DNA from: Planctomycetia bacterium
GTDB lineage: Bacteria; Planctomycetota; Phycisphaerae; UBA1845; UTPLA1
Assembly (NCBI GenBank): GCA_015075745.1
Contig: JABTTW010000001.1
Location: 3,038,001 to 3,102,000, forward strand
Length of the DNA: 64,000 nt
Direction of reading: 5' to 3'
Shown here: piece after piece, positions 34,672 to 43,391 of the stretch
How the letters are laid out: each line of letters begins with the position of its first letter
Position numbering within the stretch: position 1 is the first letter of the stretch
Translations under genes and position numbers: made by a program
The notes under the pieces: model-generated
Told to the model about the DNA's origin: nothing
The model's database searches: none
The model's input: the letters and a program-made list of their open reading frames with translations, nothing else

Positions 34672-36288
34672 ATGTCTTCGGTAATCTCCATCGCGGCGGC
34701 CGTGTTCGTCGGCCTGCTTCCCGTGGATCAGGCTGACAGCGCGACCGATCGTGCCCGAGTGATCGCGGCGCAGTCGGCCCGCGTCGAGACGATTCAGCGG
34801 CTCGTGCCCAGCGTGGCCTGCCTGTTCAGCAAGGGCGATCAGGCCGGCGGAGGATCGGGTGTTTTGATCGACAAGGACGGCTACGGGCTGACGAACTTTC
34901 ATGTCGTGGCCGGAATGCTCAAAGATCGTCATGGAGATGTGGGCCTCGCCGGTAAACGGCTCGTGGACATGAAAATTTTGGGGATCGATCCCGGCGGCGA
35001 CGTCGCCATGTTTCGAATCGACCCGAAGGAAAGATTCAGCGCTGCCCCGCTCGGAGATTCCGACGAACTCGCGGTGGGCGATTACACCCTGGCGATGGGC
35101 AATCCCTTCGGCCTCGCCGATGACTACGCCCCGACCGTCACGCACGGCATCATTTCCGGGCTGCATCGCTTTCAGGCGGGCGTTCGCGGCGCGCTGACCT
35201 ACACCGACTGCATCCAGGTGGATACGTCGATCAACCCGGGCAATTCGGGAGGTCCGCTCTTCGATATGTCGGGCCGGCTGATCGGCATCAACGGGCGCAT
35301 CGCCGTCGAGGAGCGCAACCGCGTCAACGTCGGCGTCGGCTTTGCCATCTCAATCAACCAGATTAAACGGTTCATGCCCATGCTGCGAGCCGGACTGGTC
35401 ACGCCGCACGCGACCGCCGGATTCACGGTGCGCGATCAGGCGCTGCGCGTACTGGTTGATAAGATTGAGGACCGCGGCGCGGCCCGAACGGCCGGCCTTC
35501 AGCATAGCGATGAGTTGATCCGCTTCGCCGGCCGCGACATTCACAGCGCCAACGATTTTCTCAACGTACTCGGGACGCTGCCGGCGGATTGGCCCGTCGA
35601 GGTTGCATTTCGGCGCGAGGGTGAGGTTCGCCGCTTTAACATGCGATTGGCGGCCATGCCGCTTCCCAAGCTGACGCGGGATGCGCCGAATCAGCCAAGG
35701 CTCGCGTTTGATCCGTATGGTCCGCATCCCGTGACGACGAAGGCCAATCGCCGCGCGGTGCGCCGGGCTATCGAGCTATTCCAAAAGGCCGCGGGTTCTT
35801 CCGGTATATGGCATGACGGCGTCGGCATTGTCGGTAGCGGCACAAGAACGCCGACAGGTGCTCATGAAGAGAAGGGCGAGACTATTTCGTGGCGCGTCAG
35901 GGCGAGCAGTGATGATTCAAAGGCTGAGGATGCGATTCCGGACACGGTGGAGGCAACGATCTGGTCCGAACTATTGAGCATGAGCGCGGACAAGCCGGCG
36001 AAAGGACTTCGAGTCGTCGCGTCCGACGAGGTTCGCGGTCGCATCTGTGTGGTCATTGAGCGAAAGCTAGAGAAGGGGCAACCGCAGCGGCTGAGCTTCG
36101 ACGATGAGACAGGCGAGCTTCTCGCGGTCGAGTTCACCCACGCAGGCACGGGGATCGTGTTTCGCTATGAATACGGCTCGGTCCAGAGCGTCGGGACGAT
36201 GCGCATGCCGCGCGCGCGATGGGTGTATCGCGGCGAGACGCTGTTTGCCGAGGATTCATTCACCGAAATGGCGATCGAGGCGAGATGA
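34672..36288 (+). CDS. HtrA/DegP-type serine protease with PDZ domain
   Basis: 538 residues. After a signal-like N-terminus (SVISIAAAVFVGLLPV), a chymotrypsin-fold protease covers about 38-250 with an intact triad: H77 in TNFHVV, D110 in GGDVAMF and S192 in NPGNSGGPL. A PDZ domain covers about 258-335 (EDRGAARTAGLQHSDELIRF), and a further C-terminal beta domain of about 190 residues has no recognised family. It is expected to degrade or chaperone misfolded envelope proteins. ATG 34672 is preferred over an upstream frame that overlaps the previous gene. Its TGA overlaps the ATG of the next HtrA-like gene. Confidence 0.9.
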   Translation: MSSVISIAAAVFVGLLPVDQADSATDRARVIAAQSARVETIQRLVPSVACLFSKGDQAGGGSGVLIDKDGYGLTNFHVVAGMLKDRHGDVGLAGKRLVDMKILGIDPGGDVAMFRIDPKERFSAAPLGDSDELAVGDYTLAMGNPFGLADDYAPTVTHGIISGLHRFQAGVRGALTYTDCIQVDTSINPGNSGGPLFDMSGRLIGINGRIAVEERNRVNVGVGFAISINQIKRFMPMLRAGLVTPHATAGFTVRDQALRVLVDKIEDRGAARTAGLQHSDELIRFAGRDIHSANDFLNVLGTLPADWPVEVAFRREGEVRRFNMRLAAMPLPKLTRDAPNQPRLAFDPYGPHPVTTKANRRAVRRAIELFQKAAGSSGIWHDGVGIVGSGTRTPTGAHEEKGETISWRVRASSDDSKAEDAIPDTVEATIWSELLSMSADKPAKGLRVVASDEVRGRICVVIERKLEKGQPQRLSFDDETGELLAVEFTHAGTGIVFRYEYGSVQSVGTMRMPRARWVYRGETLFAEDSFTEMAIEAR

Positions 36289-37322
36289 TGGCTTGTGGCG
36301 CAAACATTCTGCGACGCGGCGGGCTGTATGCAGCCTGGTCCTGCATCTGCTGCGCGATGCTGGGCAGCGGTCACGCCGTCGCACAGCAGCGCATCTCCCC
36401 AGAGATTCAGCGCGCCGCCGATTGCGTGGTCAAGCTCTATGGGCCTCGTGTCGGGCGCGAGCACGGCTACGGTTCCGGCGTGCTGGTTTCGGCGGATGGC
36501 CGCATCCTGACGGCGCTGTCGCTTCTGGTGAACCTTCAGGGCGTCAAAGTCGTGCTGGCCGACGGGCGACACTTCGACGCGACGCTGGAGCGATCCGACG
36601 AGCTTCGCCAGTTAGCGTTGCTTCGAATCGATGCGAGGGCGTTGCCGTTCCTGTCGCCGCAGTCCAGCAATGAGCTTCGCCAGGGCGATACGGTCGCGGC
36701 GCTGGGCAACTGGTTCAAGATCGCTGACGGCCGCGAGTCGATCTCAGTGTGCAAGGGCATTCTCAGTCTGCGAACGATGATCGATGCCATGCGACTCGCC
36801 CAGGAATCGGAGCTGCACGGCGAAGTTCTGGTGATCGACGCCCTCACAGCAAACCCCGGGGCTGCCGGCGGCCCGCTGCTCGACGCGCACGGAAGATTCA
36901 TCGGTCTCGTCGGAAAAGTCATCGAGTCCGCCGCGACGAACACGCGCATCAACTTCGCGATCCCCGGCGAGGCGCTCGTCGAGTTTCTCCATTCCGACGG
37001 CGCTTCAGTTGTTGACCAGCCGCCCCAACCGCCCGTCGCCGAAGGGGAGACTGGTCGTCCCTACCTGGGGATCAAGCTCTCGCGCCTCGGATATCGGCAG
37101 GTGTCGGCCTACGTCCAGCGCGTGAGCCCGAACTCTCCCGCGGCCAAGGCGGGCATTCAGCCGGACGATCTGATCCTCGCCATCGACGGCCGGCGTGTGG
37201 GGGACGTTGCAACCTTCGACGAGGCCGTCGCTCGGCTGCTTCCCGGCCAGACCGTGCAAGTGGTTGTCAAACGCGGCCCGGACGTCAGAACGTTGTCGCT
37301 CCGCGTGGAGGCGATGAAATGA
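36285..37322 (+). CDS. HtrA-like pseudoprotease with PDZ domain (triad lost)
   Basis: 345 residues. A Cys-rich signal-like N-terminus (about 14-34, LYAAWSCICCAMLGSGHAVAQ) precedes an HtrA-type fold. The sequence frame of each active-site motif is kept but the residues are replaced. ILTALSLLV has S79 where the histidine belongs, LRQLALLRID has Q109 in place of the aspartate, and NPGAAGGPLLD has A194 in place of the serine. The C-terminal PDZ is intact (about 262-340, VQRVSPNSPAAKAGIQPDDL). It should bind but not cleave. ATG 36285 overlaps the stop of the active protease, and its own stop overlaps the next start. Confidence 0.88.
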   Translation: MMACGANILRRGGLYAAWSCICCAMLGSGHAVAQQRISPEIQRAADCVVKLYGPRVGREHGYGSGVLVSADGRILTALSLLVNLQGVKVVLADGRHFDATLERSDELRQLALLRIDARALPFLSPQSSNELRQGDTVAALGNWFKIADGRESISVCKGILSLRTMIDAMRLAQESELHGEVLVIDALTANPGAAGGPLLDAHGRFIGLVGKVIESAATNTRINFAIPGEALVEFLHSDGASVVDQPPQPPVAEGETGRPYLGIKLSRLGYRQVSAYVQRVSPNSPAAKAGIQPDDLILAIDGRRVGDVATFDEAVARLLPGQTVQVVVKRGPDVRTLSLRVEAMK

Positions 37323-38503
37323 GCCTGCTGGTCGCGCTGCTGTTGCTTCTGCCCTTGAGTCAGACTCCTGACGGGTCGGCTGCGCGAGAGCGTCTGTACG
37401 AAGAGGCGACGGCGGCGGTCATTCGCGCTGCCGTGGACGTCGTGTCGCCCTCGATCGTGACCATCGAAACGGTCGGCGGCGCCCAGCCTGTGCGGCGCGG
37501 CGCGCGCGGCGCCGTCTCCGAACGATTCAAAATCGCCGACGGTCCGTCGACCGGCATCATCCTCAGCGAAGATGGACTCATCGTCACCAGCAGCTTCAAC
37601 TTCGTGCGCGAGCCTACAGTGATCACCGTGCGCCTCGCCGACGATCGACGACTGGTGGCGACGCTTCTGGCGCGCGATCACATCCGCCGACTCGCGCTGT
37701 TGCGCGTTGAGGCAGGCGATCTGCACGCGGCAACCTGGGCGCCGCGCGATGAGATTGTCCTGGGGCAGTACGCCCTCGCCTGCGGTCACGGGCTGGGCGG
37801 CTCGCAGCCGTTTGTCTCCCTGGGGATTGTCAGCGCCCTCGGCCGGCGAAACGGCCTTGCCATTCAGACCGATGCAAAGACCTCGCCGATCAACTACGGC
37901 GGAGCGCTGGTCGATATCGACGGCCGCGTGCTGGGGCTCATTGTCCCCATGGCCGGTTCGGGCGGTGGCGCACTGGCGGGAGTGGACTGGTACGACAGCG
38001 GCATCGGCTTTGCCATTCCGCGAGATCGCATCGACGAGGTCCTGGATCGACTGCGACGCGGAGAAGACATCGAGCCGGGAAAGATCGGCATCGTGCTCGG
38101 CCCACAGGAGTCCGGGCTCCTCGACGACATACTGGACGAACTCCTGCCGCAATCGCGCGGGGCGAGAATCACGGCCGTGGGAGACCCTTCCCCCGCGAAG
38201 TCAGCCGGGCTGGAGCCGGAGGACCTGATCGTGGCGCTGGATGCGCGCCCCATCAGTGATCTCGAAGCGCTCCTGCGCGAGTTGAGCGACCGCGCGGCTG
38301 GCGAACGCATCACGCTGACGGTCAAACGTCGCTGGCGCAGATTCGAGCGAACGATCACGCTTGCGAAGAGTTCGGACATCGGTCCGGTCAAGGCCGCTAT
38401 GGATACTCCACTGCCGCAGACCGAAGAGGCCGATCCCGCCGAAAAAGACGATAGCGGCGAGAAACAAGAACTCCCGCCGACGACTCAGCCAGACCCGAAC
38501 TAA
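37319..38503 (+). CDS. second HtrA-like pseudoprotease with PDZ domain (triad lost)
   Basis: 394 residues with a hydrophobic N-terminus (SLLVALLLLLPLSQ). The protease fold again keeps its motif frames without catalysis: IVTSSFNFV (F93 for histidine), IRRLALLRVE (R124 for aspartate) and SPINYGGALVD (Y193 for serine). A PDZ domain lies at about 275-345 (VGDPSPAKSAGLEPEDLIVA), followed by an acidic disordered tail. The start overlaps the previous stop by four bases (ATGA). It is the last gene of the train and ends only ten bases from the convergent TPR gene. The substitutions differ from those in the preceding paralogue, so the loss may have happened twice. Confidence 0.87.
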   Translation: MSLLVALLLLLPLSQTPDGSAARERLYEEATAAVIRAAVDVVSPSIVTIETVGGAQPVRRGARGAVSERFKIADGPSTGIILSEDGLIVTSSFNFVREPTVITVRLADDRRLVATLLARDHIRRLALLRVEAGDLHAATWAPRDEIVLGQYALACGHGLGGSQPFVSLGIVSALGRRNGLAIQTDAKTSPINYGGALVDIDGRVLGLIVPMAGSGGGALAGVDWYDSGIGFAIPRDRIDEVLDRLRRGEDIEPGKIGIVLGPQESGLLDDILDELLPQSRGARITAVGDPSPAKSAGLEPEDLIVALDARPISDLEALLRELSDRAAGERITLTVKRRWRRFERTITLAKSSDIGPVKAAMDTPLPQTEEADPAEKDDSGEKQELPPTTQPDPN

Positions 38504-38513
38504 CATTCACGCC

Positions 38514-40679
38514 CTATTGCGACCGCGTGTTCGGCCGCAGGTTCTCCAGTTCCTCCAGTCGATAGCGGGCCCGGTCGTGGTCTGGGGCAATGCGAAGCAC
38601 TTCGTGATAATGCCGCATCGCGTCTTCGACTCGGTTCTGCGTCGCGAAGACCCCGGCCAGGTTGTAATGCGCGTCGGCGAAATCCGGAGAAAGCCGCAGC
38701 GCCGCCTGAAACTGCTGCACCGCCTCATCGAGTCGTCCCAAGGAATCGAGAACAATCCCCAGGTTATTATGCAGAGCGGCATCTTCCAGGCCCTTCGACA
38801 GACCTTCGCGCAGAATCGCCTCCGCCTCGGCATGGCGATCCTGCATGGCAAGCAGCACGGCATGATTGTTCCTCGCCGGCAGATGCCCCGCGTCGATCCG
38901 CAGCACCTCGCGATACACCTGCTCGGCATCGCGCGTGCGCCCGGCCTTGGAGAGGATCACCGCCGCGTCAAAGAGCGCCGGTACGTCGCCCGGCGACAGA
39001 CGAACCGCCGCGTCAGCATGCTCCGCGGCTTCGTTCACCTTGCCCACGCGAGAATACAGCCCCGCCAAATTCCGATGCGCCGCCGCATAGTCGGGCAGCA
39101 GCCGGAGCGCTTCTTGATACGCCGCGATCGCCTCGTCGGTCCGCCCCAGCGCCGCTAGGGCTACGCCGAGGTTCAGGTGTGTCGCCGCCCGGGTTGGCTC
39201 GATCCGAATCGCCTCCCAGTACGCCGCAGTCGCTTCGCCGTGACGGTTCTGAGCCGCCAGCAGATTGCCCAACGCGACATGCGAATCCGCCCGAAGCGGC
39301 TCAAGCTGGACCGCGGCGCGAAGATGCATCTCCGCCTCGCCGGGCGACCCCTCACGGGCCAGCGCGATCCCAAGACCCAGGTGAACCAGGTCCGACTTGG
39401 GCGCGATCGTGAGCATGTGGGCAAAGAGCGACCGAGTGTCGCGCCAATGACCCAATTGCCGCCGCGTCGCGCTTGTCTCCAGCGCGAGAACAAGCATCAT
39501 CGGGACGATCAACACCACGGCCGATCGGTGTTTCCCGGCATTGAGTGCATTGATGCCCATCGTCAACCCAAACGCGACGAGCATCACAATCCCCAGCGCG
39601 GGAAGATAGACGAACTTGTCCGACGCGATCACTCCGCTGAATCCCACGAACTGCATCGTCGGCAGCAGCCCCACGACAAAGATCGCCAGGCAGCAGGCCG
39701 TCGCCCGCGAGCGCCTCAATGAGAGCGCCGCTCCGACCAAGAGCAGTGCCGTCACGATGACCCCCGCAAGCACCATCGGCTGCGATAGGCCCATCGGCTC
39801 CGGCACGGGGTAGTGCGGCGACAATTCCATCGGTCGGACGATCTTAAAAAGGTAAAACGCAACGTTATGACAGAACCGCAGCGGGATCTCGATCCACGAG
39901 TGCTTACCCGGCAGTTCGACGCCGAAGGTTCGGGCCTGCGACTCATAGGTGACGAAAGCCGAAAGCGCCGCAAAGGCAAAGAGCGGCAGCTTCTCGACGA
40001 CAGACTGTCGCAATTCGCGCCGCAGCGGCCAATAGTCAACGAGCAGCATGATGACTGGTAGCGGAAGGCTCGTCGGCTTGGAAAGAATCGCCAGCACATA
40101 AGCGACAACGACGCCCGCATAGGCCGCTCGGCCCCGCGCCCGGGTGTAACGCACGTAGCACACCAGGCTCGCCAGGGCGAACATCGCCGCCAACAGCGTC
40201 TTGCGCTCGCTCACCCACGCGATCGGCTCGACTGTTAGCGGGTGCACCCCGAACGCGACCGCTGCCAGTCCCGCTGCCCACGGGCGTCCAAAAAACTGCA
40301 GTAGAAGGGTGAACAGGAGCAGCGAATTGACAACGTGCAGCGCCAGGCTCGTTCGATGAAACGGTCGCAAATTGTCCGCCGACCCGCCCATCGCCGCGTC
40401 GAGCATCAGCGAGACCATCGTCAGCGGCTGGTAATAGCCCCGCACGGTCGACGGCTCAAAGACCTCCGCAAAAAACCGCCCGGCCGAGTCAATCCCTGGC
40501 GATTTCACCAGTGGGTTGTCGATGAAGTATTCCTGATCGTCAAAGCAGAAAGCCCGCGCTGAAAGGGCCGGCCAATGCGTCCAAAGAATGCAATATGTTG
40601 TAAAGAGGGCTACGAAGGCGACGTGGGCGTGAATCCTGTCATTCCACACACGCACTACATTGGTGTAGCCCGAAGCCAT
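38514..40679 (-). CDS. TMTC-like membrane glycosyltransferase with C-terminal TPR array
   Basis: 721 residues from ATG 40679; the open frame extends into the insertion sequence upstream and that part is rejected. The N-terminal half is a polytopic membrane domain with about ten helices. An acidic loop lies after TM1 (CFDDQEYFIDNPLVKSPG), followed by FGVHPLTVEPIAWVSERKTL, as in eukaryotic TMTC and bacterial PMT/DUF1736-type proteins. The C-terminal half (about 425-715) carries eight or nine TPRs (HLNLGVALAALGRTDEAIAA; HNNLGIVLDSLGRLDEAVQQ). Such proteins are thought to add sugars to exported proteins. A possible promoter (TTGTAC, then TATCGT, spacer 16, minus strand) sits in the 50 bases left between gene and IS. 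Confidence 0.85.
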   Translation of the reverse strand: MASGYTNVVRVWNDRIHAHVAFVALFTTYCILWTHWPALSARAFCFDDQEYFIDNPLVKSPGIDSAGRFFAEVFEPSTVRGYYQPLTMVSLMLDAAMGGSADNLRPFHRTSLALHVVNSLLLFTLLLQFFGRPWAAGLAAVAFGVHPLTVEPIAWVSERKTLLAAMFALASLVCYVRYTRARGRAAYAGVVVAYVLAILSKPTSLPLPVIMLLVDYWPLRRELRQSVVEKLPLFAFAALSAFVTYESQARTFGVELPGKHSWIEIPLRFCHNVAFYLFKIVRPMELSPHYPVPEPMGLSQPMVLAGVIVTALLLVGAALSLRRSRATACCLAIFVVGLLPTMQFVGFSGVIASDKFVYLPALGIVMLVAFGLTMGINALNAGKHRSAVVLIVPMMLVLALETSATRRQLGHWRDTRSLFAHMLTIAPKSDLVHLGLGIALAREGSPGEAEMHLRAAVQLEPLRADSHVALGNLLAAQNRHGEATAAYWEAIRIEPTRAATHLNLGVALAALGRTDEAIAAYQEALRLLPDYAAAHRNLAGLYSRVGKVNEAAEHADAAVRLSPGDVPALFDAAVILSKAGRTRDAEQVYREVLRIDAGHLPARNNHAVLLAMQDRHAEAEAILREGLSKGLEDAALHNNLGIVLDSLGRLDEAVQQFQAALRLSPDFADAHYNLAGVFATQNRVEDAMRHYHEVLRIAPDHDRARYRLEELENLRPNTRSQ

Positions 40680-40720
40680 AACGCGAACGATACCTTGGGT
40701 GCATAGCAGTACAACTTGGA

Positions 40721-40729
40721 CATCAAGGA
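40721..40729. repeat. target-site duplication, left side of IS copy 1
   Basis: CATCAAGGA here is repeated at 42158-42166 immediately after the right end of the insertion sequence. A nine-base duplication is typical for IS256-family insertion. Confidence 0.92.
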
Positions 40730-40773
40730 GAGCTATAACCGAATTTCGTTGATGGTGGCGGGATAAAAAAAGG

Positions 40774-40836
40774 CGGCGTACTCTCGGGACTTGTTCGAGG
40801 TTCCGAGCCGCCCACGATGGGCAGAGGAGTACGCCG
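40774..40836 (+). promoter_or_regulatory. inverted repeat that can mask the transposase ribosome-binding site (copy 1)
   Basis: CGGCGTACTC (40774-40783) is perfectly complementary to GAGTACGCCG (40827-40836). The right arm covers the end of the Shine-Dalgarno sequence (GAGGAG, 40824-40829) and abuts the ATG at 40837. Smaller stems (CTCGG/CCGAG and GCCC/GGGC) fit in the loop. A transcript entering from outside would contain both arms and could fold shut. The same structure is at 43329-43391 in copy 2. Confidence 0.6.
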
Positions 40837-42123
40837 ATGCAGGAGAGTAACGAGTCGATCGAGACGATTCCAGTCCCCAGCCGAGACGTTTTGACGGAGA
40901 TTCTGCGGGACGGGGCCCAACGGCTCCTGGGCCAGGCGATCGAGGCGGAGGTCGATGGCTGGATCGAAGGGCACGCCGATCTGCGCGATCCGCAAGGCCG
41001 CCGGCAGGTGGTCAAGAACGGCCATCATCCCACCCGGACCCTCGTCACCGGCGTCGGGCCGGTGGAGGTGACGCAGCCGCGGGTGTGGGACCGTCGGATC
41101 GTCGGCCGCGGCGAGGCCGGCGAAGCGTTGGATGCAAATGGCCAGGCCGTGGAGCGGTTCTGTTCGTCGATTTTGCCGCCGTACCTGCGGAAGACGAAGG
41201 CCATCGAGGAGTTGATCCCCTGGCTGTACCTCAAGGGCATCAGCACCGGAGACTTCAGCGAGGCCCTGCAGGCGCTGGTCGGTCCCCAGGCGGCGGGGCT
41301 CAGCGCCACGACGATCACGCGTTTGATGACGAGTTGGCAGGACGAGTACCAGTCATGGAATCGCCGCTCCCTGGAAGGCAAGCACTACGTGTACCTCTGG
41401 GCGGATGGGATTCACTTCAACATCCGCCTGGAGGAAGACCGGCAGTGCATTCTGGTGCTGATGGGCGCGAGGGCGGACGGCCGCAAGGAGCTGATCGCGG
41501 TGGTCGACGGCCATCGCGAGAGCGAGCAGTCGTGGTATTCGCTGCTGCTGGACTGCCAACAACGGGGCATGACGATCGACCCGAAGCTGGCCACGGCGGA
41601 CGGAGCGCTGGGCTTCTGGGCGGCGCTGCCGAAGGTCTATTCGACGACCCGGGCGCAGCGCTGCTGGGTGCACAAGACGGCCAACGTGTTGGACAAGATG
41701 CCCAAGCGGGTGCAGACCGGCGCGAAGGCCAAGCTGCACGAGATCTGGATGGCGCCGACGCGGGAGAATGCGAACCAGGCGTTCGATCACTTCGTGGCCC
41801 ACTACGCGGCCAAATACCCCGGCGCGGCCGAGTGCCTGGTGAAGGATCGCGAGGTGCTGCTGACGTTCTACGACTTCCCGGCCGAGCACTGGCGGCACCT
41901 GCGGACGACGAATCCGATCGAAAGTACGTTCGCCACGGTGCGGCTGCGTCACCGCCGGACCAAAGGCAACGGCAGTCGGATCGCGTGTCTGGCAATGGTG
42001 TTCAAGCTGTGCGAGTCCGCCGCGAACCACTGGCGGCTGCTCAATGGCGCGACGCTGCTTCCCGATGTCATCGCCGGTGTGAAGTTCGTCAATGGAGAAA
42101 AGGCCGAGAGAAACGCCGCCTGA
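40837..42123 (+). CDS. IS256-family transposase, copy 1
   Basis: 428 residues, the full family length. The DDE-type catalytic domain shows aspartates in YLWADGIHFN (about residues 187-196) and KLATADGALGF (about 250), and the glutamate in TTNPIESTFATVRLRHRRTK (about 352-371). The N-terminal part begins with a helical region that includes LTEILRDGAQRLLGQAIEAE, as usual for the Transposase_mut family. Identical in amino acid sequence to copy 2 at 43392-44678. No frameshift or stop is seen, so it is probably active. Confidence 0.97.
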   Translation: MQESNESIETIPVPSRDVLTEILRDGAQRLLGQAIEAEVDGWIEGHADLRDPQGRRQVVKNGHHPTRTLVTGVGPVEVTQPRVWDRRIVGRGEAGEALDANGQAVERFCSSILPPYLRKTKAIEELIPWLYLKGISTGDFSEALQALVGPQAAGLSATTITRLMTSWQDEYQSWNRRSLEGKHYVYLWADGIHFNIRLEEDRQCILVLMGARADGRKELIAVVDGHRESEQSWYSLLLDCQQRGMTIDPKLATADGALGFWAALPKVYSTTRAQRCWVHKTANVLDKMPKRVQTGAKAKLHEIWMAPTRENANQAFDHFVAHYAAKYPGAAECLVKDREVLLTFYDFPAEHWRHLRTTNPIESTFATVRLRHRRTKGNGSRIACLAMVFKLCESAANHWRLLNGATLLPDVIAGVKFVNGEKAERNAA

Positions 42124-42157
42124 TTACCGCGTCATCAACGAAATTTGACCATTACTC

Positions 42158-42166
42158 CATCAAGGA
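42158..42166. repeat. target-site duplication, right side of IS copy 1
   Basis: CATCAAGGA, matching 40721-40729. Confidence 0.92.
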
Positions 42167-42185
42167 TTTGCTAAGAGATTGTTGA

Positions 42186-43284
42186 TCAGGGGACTATGAA
42201 ATCGACGAATTGTGCGACATCAAGTCCATTTACAACGGTATCGCCGTTGAAGTCTGCCGCGCAACTGCTTACATCATTGAGTACGGCGGCCACAAATCGT
42301 GGAAGATCATGCGCAGTGGTTACAACTCCGTCCGCGTCAAAGTCCCCTGTTCCGCAGGGGCCGCTGTATTCCCAAATATCGCTCGCCCGGAGGCCGGTTG
42401 TTTGGACATTACCACCGTAGAAAAGGCATACCCCACGATGTCGATCAAATACCATCGCATGTCTCTCTCGGCTGGAGGGACCAGGCACTAACCTTTGACT
42501 CCACTCGTTTCCATTCCATTCCCACGAGTCGTTACTCTTATAGGATCCGCTAAATAAAAACGTCGACTTACGAATGCCATTATACGCCATCGCATGACCC
42601 GTCCGGGGCGTTGGTCCGCTTGTTGATACAAGCGACCAGTCGGTTCCATTCCATTCCCAAGTTTCGCCATTAGCAGTCGCTCCGACTTGTCCGCCAAAGA
42701 GCACAATCAGGCTCCGTTCCGAATCGAAGACCATCGAATGTGCAATGCGAGGTGCTGGACCTTCAGTGCTGCGAAGGCTCCAGGACGTGCCGCTCCACTC
42801 CCATGTCTCGTTGCTTGCCGCACCTGAGCCAACATAGCCTCCAAACATTACTGCTACACCCCGTGCTGAATCGAAGGCCAGGGCGGGCAACTCGCGAGCC
42901 CAAGGATTGAGTCCGTTTGACTTTAGTGTCCACGTAGTACCATTCCACTCCCAAAGCTCTCGGCTTTGCGAACTCCCTGCGAATCCGCCGAACATGATCA
43001 CTCTCGAACGAACACTGTCATAGGCCATCGCATGATTGGTTCGCGGCGCGGGTCCTGTGGTTGATTTGAGAGTCCAGCCTTCCCCGTCCCATTCCCAAGT
43101 ATCTCCAAGATACGGCCCATAGGGTCCTCCGGCGTTGCCTCCGAAAAGAACCGTTCGCTGTCTGGCTGCGTCGTAGGCCATGGCGTGTCGATTCCGAATC
43201 GACGGGCCCGAGATAGAGCGGAGGCTCCATGAGCTTCCGTTCCATTCCCAGGTGTCGCCGTTAACGCTTCCAAACATAACGATG
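42186..43284 (-). pseudogene. Kelch-repeat protein with dockerin-like tail, C-terminal fragment split by IS copy 2
   Basis: About 366 codons of a minus-strand gene whose 5' part is at 44713-44915. At least six Kelch-like repeats follow the pattern HAMAYDxxR-FGG-TWEWNGxxW, for example HAMAYDSVRSRVIMFGGFAG. The tail after CGTGDFDADGVVTTAHDL and CAADFNGDTVVNGLDVAQFV contains two Ca-binding EF-like loops in the style of the GC-type dockerin tails of Phycisphaerae, suggesting cell-surface or secreted placement. Removal of IS copy 2 and one target duplication joins the parts in frame (RGVIVM-FGSVNGDT), giving about 430 residues. The frame seen running upstream of 43285 is IS DNA. Confidence 0.9.
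43276..43284. repeat. target-site duplication, left side of IS copy 2
   Basis: ATAACGATG, repeated at 44713-44721 after the right end of the second insertion sequence. Confidence 0.92.
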
Positions 43285-43328
43285 GAGCTATAACCGAATT
43301 TCGTTGATGGTGGCGGGATAAAAAAAGG

Positions 43329-43391
43329 CGGCGTACTCTCGGGACTTGTTCGAGGTTCCGAGCCGCCCACGATGGGCAGAGGAGTACGCCG
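43329..43391 (+). promoter_or_regulatory. inverted repeat that can mask the transposase ribosome-binding site (copy 2)
   Basis: Same arms as in copy 1: CGGCGTACTC at 43329-43338 and GAGTACGCCG at 43382-43391, directly before the ATG at 43392. Here the upstream DNA is the antisense strand of the Kelch gene. Confidence 0.6.

Larger units (their letters stand above)
40730..42157 (+). mobile_element. IS256-family insertion sequence, copy 1
   Basis: 1428 bp, defined by comparing the two copies and by the target duplication. The terminal inverted repeats are imperfect, about 25 bp: the left end starts GAGCTATAACC, the right end (reverse complement) starts GAGTAATGGTC, and both continue as AAATTTCGTTGATG or nearly so. 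It lies between the start of the TPR glycosyltransferase gene (50 bases away) and the end of the Kelch gene (28 bases away). The transposase frame is intact. Confidence 0.95.

Noticed and set aside
40680..41015. Upstream extension of the TPR glycosyltransferase frame
   Set aside because: Most of it is antisense IS DNA (from 40730 on), identical to the start of the frame at 43570, and not part of the gene.
41085..42185. 366-codon frame overlapping the transposase
   Set aside because: Gly/Arg-rich shadow in another frame of the IS256 transposase; the same shadow appears in copy 2.
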